DNA of 64,000 bases, taken from positions 1,219,267 through 1,283,266 of the forward strand of contig VWZS01002869.1 in the NCBI GenBank assembly GCA_013397075.1. The letters run 5' to 3'. Positions 49,601 to 58,600 of this stretch are shown here, piece after piece; the first letter of the stretch is position 1; each line of letters opens with the position of its first letter. The stretch is from Rhabdornis inornatus (taxonomy: Eukaryota; Chordata; Aves; Passeriformes; Rhabdornithidae). The translations under genes and the position numbers were made by a program. The notes beneath the pieces were generated by a model. It did no database searches, had not been told where the DNA came from, and saw only the letters and a list, made by a program, of their open reading frames with translations.

Positions 49601-52600
49601 GCTTTTTCTTGTACTCAGGAAAGGCTGAAGAGCCTTTGGGTGTTCTCTGTCTGGATCTCGTGTGGCTGTGTGCATGTGTGTGTGTGTGCTTGTGTATTTA
49701 ATAAATGTGACAGTGGCGATTGGAGTTTGTGCAGCAGTTTGTCCTGTTGTCATGCATTAAATGTGCTCACAGTCTAACAAAGTGTGCCTCTTGAGAGTAG
49801 TGGACAATCCCAGCAAAGGTGAGCAATGTGGGGTTTTAAAAGGCAGGTAAAAAGGTTGTGGCAGCAGATGTCTGAACTCTTGGACCAGTTACATCCCCTG
49901 CTGAGAAGACTTTCCCTGGGTCCTCTGTATCATCAGTGAGAAAGGGACACACTATCAGATCCTGAGTCACTTAGGATTCAGCTTTTCACCTGGTTGTTGT
50001 TCTTCAGTTATACAGAGCAGTACTTCTAAAAGTAGATGGATGATGTAACTAAGCCTCAGTGAACCAGCTGGAAAAATAAACACTTATGAATTTTTTTTTA
50101 ATGTTTTGGGTTTTTTTTTCTTAAATCAGTAGTACTGTTTGATTCCCCAGAAGTCTCTGTGGCTCAGTGTTACAGCTAGTCTGGAAACTTCTCTCAAAGA
50201 AATTACTTTTACTGACTGTATTTTTCCCATTTTCCACGGTATCTTGCCCTTCTTTCTCTTTCCTATAGTATAATTTTTAAAAAAGAATCTCTTTGCATTT
50301 CACCTTATGGCATATACATTTGTTACAGGAATGTTTAAGACAATTTTAATGAAATGTCTTATTGTCTCCTCTTTTTTTCCAGACCAGAAATAATTATATT
50401 TCTTTTCCTTACCTAGAAAACCTAAAGAGTTAAATAAGGAGCACGTTAAGGTTTTATATAGTTTTTGTAAATCTAGTAAGCATGGTCATCTTCTTATTTT
50501 AAAAACTGAGTAATTTAATAGAAGAGGTTTTCCAGAAATAATTAAAATATTTTAGGACATTTAATTTTAATTAGTCTTTCTGTCTCTTTGCAGATGTATT
50601 TGTCAGGCCTTACATCAGAAGATTTCTGTTTTGGTCACTCACCAGTTGCAGTATCTCCGTGCTGCAAATCAGATTCTAATTTTAAAGGATGTAAGTGATT
50701 TTAATGTCTATACTTATGCTTTGTAATTATCCTTTTTAATCTAAAGGAAAAAAAAAAGTCAGGTTTTAATTTTTAGTTTGTAAATACATTTTCTGTCTAC
50801 TTATGACTGCATATAGTTTTTAAGTTTTACAGTTATTAATAAGTTGGTTTTTCTTGGAATACCTTCCCTGAAAAATCTGCTTCTGAATTTTATCATGCAT
50901 ATAAATAATCTTGAATTAATAATACTTATTTCTTCAAACATTTTGTCCAGTTCTGAAATAAAATTTTAGCCTTCTCTTGCTTCAAATTTAATATACTGTG
51001 AGACTGTGTTAATGTTTTGCTTTGTTCTTGTTTCTTACACTTCTGTGTGAATTAAGAACTGTGTTAATTTTACAGCAAATCCATTTTTAAATTAAGGTTG
51101 GGAAATAGTCTCAGATGCCTTTGAGAATGAGCATGCCTTCAGTACAGCTGGTTCCTTCATGTCTTCGTTGTACCACATACTCAGAGGCAGAGGGGAAATG
51201 CGAAGACTACAATTGGGGCTTTTTTCCCTGTGTTTTTTTTAAGGCTGGACAGTGAAATATTTGAAATTACTTTTGTTGCATTGAGATGGTGCAGAAAAGG
51301 ACACTGTCCCTCTTTTTCTTTCCGTTCATATTGCTTTAAAAGTTACAGTAGCTCTTGAGAAATGTGTGGTAGAGCGAAAGAACTGTGGACATGGTCAGTG
51401 TTGCTCCTTGTAAGGTTCTGTGGGCATCAGAAAATGGTGTTTACCCCTGGGATGGAGCAATATAAAAAGAGTTGATGGCTGTGTACGTGGTTTAACAGGT
51501 TGTCCTAAAGCTGCATGGCTTGGCTGTCTCCCACAGCTTGTCCCAGGAAGTGATTCTCCCCTGGCTCTAACTGGGGCTGTTCTCATCCTGTTTGTTTGTT
51601 GGCCCTGTTAGCTGCTATAAGGTGACTGGCCAGAGCCTAAAGAGCTTGTTTCTGCTCCTCTAAGTGAGGAACCTGTAGAGGCTTTTGCTCAGTTACTGCA
51701 GTGGGATGTGTGCCCGGCAACTGCTGAATCCCAGAGGTAGCAAGGACAGGTAAGAAAAATTGTCCTTTATGGAAAGTGTGTAACGAAGGTACTAAAATTT
51801 ATATTGATTTGTATTGATTGTAGGGTAAAATGGTGGGGAAAGGTACCTATGCAGAGTTCCTGAGATCTGGCGTCGACTTTGCTTCCCTTTTGAAAAAAGA
51901 TGAGGAGGTGGCAGAACAGCTGTCAGTTCCAGGAACCCCCAACCTGAAGTCTGCCCGGAACCGAACCTTCTCTGAGTCCTCTGTCTTGTCCCAGGATTCA
52001 TCTGTCCACTCACAGAAGGATGGAGCTGTGGAACAACCACCTGTGAGTGCTCAGAGGATAAAGTGTCTTGATTCTTGTCTGGCTGGTTTTTAACTTAAAT
52101 TTTGATATGGGCTTTCCCTGCAGCATTGGGATTTCAGAGATTAATGAATTGCATTATCAGGTGAGAGCTTGCTGGTAGAGGACCTGCCCAGTTGTGCTTG
52201 GCTGGCAGCTCAGAGCTCACTGTGGTGCTGTTCAAACCCAGCAAAGTCAGTCTGTGCAGTTCTGCATCAGCTCTGCTGGGTGCTGGGAACATTCCTTGCA
52301 CGTGTCCAGAGCCACCACACTGTGCTTCTTTCAGCCTGTCCTCTGACAGTCCCGCTGTGTTTGTGCAGTGTTGAAATGAAATGAACACTTTCCCTGAAAT
52401 CCTGAGCTCTGGGAAGTGCATGTAGAAGCTGTGGCTTTGTGCAAAGTCTGGCATGGCTGACATCAACATACCCGTAAACATACCCACATGATGTTGAACA
52501 GGCCCTGTGGGGGTAAACCTGGGACACTGCTGCTTTGTTCTCTCCAGCCCTTTTGTTGGTGAAAACAGGAGGCTTTGTATGGTGCCAGTGTGACTTCCAG

Positions 52601-55600
52601 GTGCCTCCTTATATCTTGGCCTGCCCAGTGCAAAAGCAGCCCTAAAGTTTCTGTACTAGAGGTTGCCTTCTGCTGGTGTGTTTGCATTTACATCAAACAG
52701 TGCAGGTTTCCTGTAACCCTGCTAGGATGTGCTAGCACTGCATCCATGGAACAAGCAATCCCTGTATGTCCCTGATGATTGTCACCTTTATGCTGTGGGT
52801 AGATATTATTTCTGTTTCTTCTCTATGATGAAAAGCAGTGAGATTAAAAAAAGAAAAAAAAAAGCTACAGACTTTTTAATACCTTTGTGAGGAATGGTTT
52901 TATGCTCCAAAGCAGTACACTTACATTATTAATGCCCCAATGGCAACTCCAGTCTTAAATCTATAGAGGTGTACCAAACTTCTTTGCAGCATTAAGAGTG
53001 TTGGATGGGGATGGGGAGAAGTGGGAAGATGGAGTGGCTGGAGAAACAAAATGCCAAAATAGGCTTCTCACCTTTTATGGATGAGTAGGTTGGATTTCTC
53101 TTTTCACATCTGTCAGGTCTCTTGATTCCAGTGCTCTTGTACAGCCATATCTTGTGGCAACAAAATCAACGGTTACATGTCCACTGAATTGGCACTAGTT
53201 TTTATATTGCATATACAGTAAAAATGAAAAAAAAAATAAATCTTTATTAATTTGTATAGTTCTTTTACCTTCTTTATGCCTGTACCATTTTTTCCTTCTC
53301 TGTTTTTCAGTGTCCTCCATCGTTTGCTTAGTATGTATGACTTTCCGTTTGTCATTTTACTTGTTTTCCCTATTAACAGATGCTTCGTTGGTATTTACAA
53401 GGAGATGATTAGAACTTTATCGATAATTTGTAAATCTTGGGTGTATGTTGGTACATGCAGAAGAGTATTTACTTCAAATGCTTTTCTGGAAGGGAAAGGT
53501 TGCCCACATTTGCATTCTGAAAACAGAAACTTCCCCAAGTAAAGGTCTTAATTTCTGGAGCTGTTGTGAGTGAAGGTAGTATATAAGAAAAGAAGAACCT
53601 GGATAGTGGTCAGAGTAAATATTTCTGGCTATATATGATGTTGTCTTATATTTGGTGTTGCAATGCAAATAAAATCCTTGAAGTGTTGCTTCTCAGAGTA
53701 GATTTTTCAGTATTAGTGCACTGAAACTAATTTTTTTTTCATAGCTATAGTTCAGTATTTAAAATTTTTATATGCATAATCACTTTATCTCCTTGTTTAA
53801 TTGTTCGCTAATTCTGAGCCATGACTTTCAAGTGGCTTAGTCTGAATCTGTAACTACAAGGTTGATGGGGTTTATTCTGTGGACTTTTTCTTTCAGGGTG
53901 AAAATGCACTGGCTGCAGTGCCAGAGGAGAGTCGCAGTGAGGGAAAAATAAACTTTAAACTTTACAGAAAATATTTCACTGCAGGAGCAAACTACTTTGT
54001 GATTTTTATACTCTTAGTATTTAATATTTTGGCACAGGTAAGTTGTTGGAAGCCACAAATAATATTGAATGTATTTTGGGTTTGTGAGATCCCCCCTCCC
54101 CCCTTTTATTTTTAATATAGTGCATACTTGTTGCTGTAATGTTTCATGTAAAATGTTTGGGTGTTCTTTAATAATTTTGTAGTGTATCCAAGTGTCAGCA
54201 TGGAATTTTGGTACAACATTGAGAGGTCTTGCACTGATCCTTATTTCAACAATTTTAATACCTCACTAAAATAACTATTTTGGTGACAACATGGCACAAA
54301 AATTATAGGTCAGTGTACTTTGTTTAGAAAGAGAAGAAATTCATACGGTGTAAAAAAGCAGTGTTTAACAAACCTAAACAGTCAGAATGCTTCCAGTTGT
54401 GGAGCATAAAGAGATTTACTGGGTGTGGAGGACAGAGTCTGACAGAAGTGTTCAAAGAACAGCTCACCTGTTGGTAAGTGCAGATTATGTGAAAAGTTTA
54501 GATGGAGGGTCACTGTTCAGCAGAATGAGAAAGTGGGGAAGAGAGTAGGCAGATATTTTGTGCGATGCAGACTGTAGCGGGTATGTAAAGATTTTTTAAA
54601 AAAGGAAAGTTATTTACAAACTTACTGAAAGCAATGGTGAGCTGAGGAAGCTGAGTGAATATGCCTTATTGCCCGTTTCTCTGTTTCTTGGTGAGAAAGC
54701 TCAAATGCGTTTAATGGAAATGGTTTTTCTTGGCTGTAAAAAAATAGTCTATACATTTTACTTCTTGCTTGTCCTTGAATTGAATCTGTTGGAGTAGCTA
54801 AGTGAGATCAAATCTCTGTCGTAGACTGCCCACAACTTCAAATTCACATGAATAGAAGTGTATTTTGAGATAATAACCCTGTTACATGTTTGTAGTCACC
54901 TCTTGTCACAGAAGGAAGGTGGCAGAAGGAGTTTTTCCCTCCCTCTCCTCTCTCATCCTCCTTCAACCCTGTTTCTGGTAATTATCTCCTGTAAACACAA
55001 ATTTCTGGACTGGTAACATCAGAAAGTTTGTTAATCAAAAAGCATTTTGGAATATCTCTTGTAGCAAATTTAGGAACTGAGAAAATGAGTTCTTTAATGT
55101 TCAATTAACATACGTTAGGAAGAGCTACTATATTTTGTTTGCTAAAGTGTATTGCTTTCCTTTAGTTTGCTAACATGTAAGGTAATTTAAGGTAACTTCT
55201 TTCTTTGTAGAGCACCTTCTAATGTACTTGGCAAATTGCTGCTGGTCTTGAAAGACTGGATGGCATACTTTTCTGATTATGTGATGTTTTCCCAGAGAGC
55301 TTGAAAGAATAGCAAGGAAATTTAATTTTCTAATTTTTTTTTAAATTTTGTAAGATGATTCTTGTGTTTGCCTCTTTTGCTCAAGGTGGCCTATGTGCTC
55401 CAGGACTGGTGGCTTTCTTACTGGTAAGTCGATGATAATAACTGGCTTGTTGTTTCTGCCTTTTCAGTCAAGTGCTGTTTGTTTAATTGAAAGGGAATGG
55501 AACCTGCTCTAGAATAGTTCAGATCTTCCTCTGATTTCCTCTTCTTTTGTGGGAGAAAAACATTTAAACTTTATGCTAAGTGTATAGACTATAATTGCAT

Positions 55601-58600
55601 CTATTCATGTTGTGATGCATGACAGCATCAATACATGAGATCTTTTGAAGTAAAGATTTCAGCAGGGTTGAATCTAGAAACAGCTAAACACACCTATGTC
55701 ATGATGGTTATCTTCTGTGTGCATTTCCACAGGGCAAATCATCAAGAAAAGTTGAATCTCACAACAAATGGGAATAATGGAACATACAAGAATGAACATC
55801 TAGACCTTAACTTTTATTTGGGAATTTATGCAGGTAATTGCACATGGACGTGTGTGTGTGTCTAAGAACTATTTATTATCTGATAGAGAGTTTTGAGAGG
55901 TGCAAAGCAGTGTGGGGAAATGTGATTTCTAGCAGTTACTAGTTAACAGGTTAGAAGCCTGGGTGTTGCTTTCTGAGTAAATAGATTGCAATAAATAATA
56001 TAAATCTGACAGAAGAAATAGGTCAAATGCAGAGTTTTTAATTGCTTTGCCTGGATTTTGGAAAGTGAATCAGGAATTGAGTATTTCAAAAGTCAGTCAT
56101 ATTAAGGCTGTGGTTATTGTTTATATATTAGTAAGTCATTGAGCTAAATCTTCAGTCATTATATGGATGGCAACAGGGATTAGAAATGGATCTTTGTTCT
56201 GTACTGTTCTAAAACTTGGCATAGCTACATTTCTTCTGAAGTGCCATAGCAAAAGAGCAAGTTTTTAAAAGGCATCCTAGATGAGTATGCAAAGCAGGTT
56301 GTTAAAAAACATTTCAATATATTTCAATAGGTAGCATTATGCTTCTGAATATTCAGAAAAGGGCGTTGATCCTTACATTCAGGCATCCAAACATCTTGAA
56401 AAACTGCTCTGAGATGTAGTAAAAATTGCCACAGAAAAATCATGTGCATGCTCTCAGATTCTGCTATTTAACACTCCTAGTGATGTACGGTTTTGTATGG
56501 CATGGTAATTTCTTCATGGAGATGTAAATGATTGGTGTGAGAAAACAGGTGGAATGCCAGAAGAGTATGCATTGAATGTACTCAGAAACATCTCCATGGG
56601 TGAGAGAATAGGTGCAGGACTTTTCATTTAGTTTGTTTTCTGGAATCCATGTGATCTAAGTGGCTGACAGAAAACATTGTGTTTGGCCTGGAAAGCAGCA
56701 GTTTAGGAGCCAGATAAACTTGGCTCTTATTTTCTCTGTGTAATGTCTTATTTCATGAACTGTTCCAGTGGACTGCACAGTATGATTAAATGTGGGAAAT
56801 TTCACTTTCTCTGACCAGGTAGCCTAAACCACATTAGTGAAGATTTTATCCTTCAAGGAATATTTTGCTCTAGATACCAGAACAACAAGAGCTACCTTCA
56901 TACTGAAGTGTTTAGATGACATAGTGAGATATTTGCAATGGTTGAGCAGACAGCATTGACTTATCTACACAAAATTGTAAGTGAAGTTGACAAAGTTATG
57001 AAAAGGTAGTACATTTTATATGAAATACATAATAATCCAACTTATCTTTTTCTGTAATATCTTAAACAGTATAAAACAATTTAACCTTTTCTTTTCTGAT
57101 TCTCAATGTTTGGAAAAACAAAAAACCCCACTGCAGTAGTTCCTTCTTAGTCCTTGTTGCTTCTGTGAAAAAAAGATTTTGAAGAGTAAAATTGCTGTTA
57201 ATAGGGAACACTGTTGTCCAGAATTGAGGTAGCAATTCCACACCTCTTCCATAAGACAAACATACAGAGAAAGGGCCCTTTTCTCTCTCATACTGAGGTT
57301 CTAAGCTCATGAGCAGGGAAAGCAAAGAGACAGATCAGGTGAAGGACTTGCAAGCATGTCTTGTTCCTCCTCCTGCCCAGCCACTGGGTCTGTTCAAGTG
57401 TTCTGTTCTGGCAGGGTCGTCCCAAAAGCTTCCAGCTGCTTCCAGGCCTGACTAAATTTGTACAGAAGTGTGGGGTTCCCAGGATGTGATCCCTCTCTTC
57501 GTGTCTCTCCCACAGACTGCTGTTAGGAGTAGGCTGTGCCACAGCCTCCTGCTTTGTACCTCTCCTGCTCCCTTTTTCCATGACCTAGCTTTCCTGTTTG
57601 GCTGTATGCAGTTACTCTTGGAAAAATTGTCTTCTCCTACCTGGCCATGAATACAGCAGCTGGGACAATGCAAACGAACTCTCATGCCAGCCACCATCTT
57701 TTTTCTTGAAAACAGCACCTCACAGAATGTGAGAATAAACTGGAAGCAGACAAGTGGAATAGTGATGATACCTTTTTTTGCTCCCTGGGAGGATACAGAA
57801 GGAAGAAGGATGGGATAGCTTAACCATGTCACATAATTTAAACTTCCCTCTTTCCCACTCTTACTATAGCTGTTCCTGAATTGTGTATGATTTTAACCTG
57901 CCCTTCGAATAGGCAAGGTTTTTCTGCTGATAATTGGGGTCTAACTTCAGCATGTCCTCAAGACCTGAGGTAGCTATGCTGATTTTCAGAAGCAGATCTT
58001 GTGGAGCTTGGAAGCCCTGCTAAATGTAAGGTTTAGACCTTCACTGTTCACCCTTATTGATAGAGAATTCGGGCAGCCACATTGGAGATTATGCAGAGCA
58101 AGCAGAACATCAGCAATCTCATTATTTATTTCAGGTTTTTGCCCTGTAGCACCTTTGTCTTGTAAGCAGAGTAGTGCCCAGAAGAGAGACAAAGAGTCTG
58201 CAGACCAGGTCCCTAGAAGGACTGGTTCATGTAGCATAAGGAATGCATCTTACAAAATGTGAAAGACATGTAATTTAAATTATTTGGTGTGTTTTACAAG
58301 GGGAAGAATGGCATGAGTGGTTTGGACTGATTGGGAGTAACTCATGGTTGTCTCTAAATAACCATGTATATATTACTTGTTTAATATCTGCTGGCAACTG
58401 TTGAATTTTCACAGTGACCTCTGCAAGCCACAATTATACATGGCACTGTGAAATGAATTTTTTAGTAATGTTGTTAGGCTGAAAGTTTTAACACGCATTT
58501 ATCTTGTGGGTTAACAGACATTTCCTACATTTCTATGAAGTACCAATTCTTTCAAACAGAAAAAGAGAAATTGATTAAATTGATTCTGTGATAGTAACTG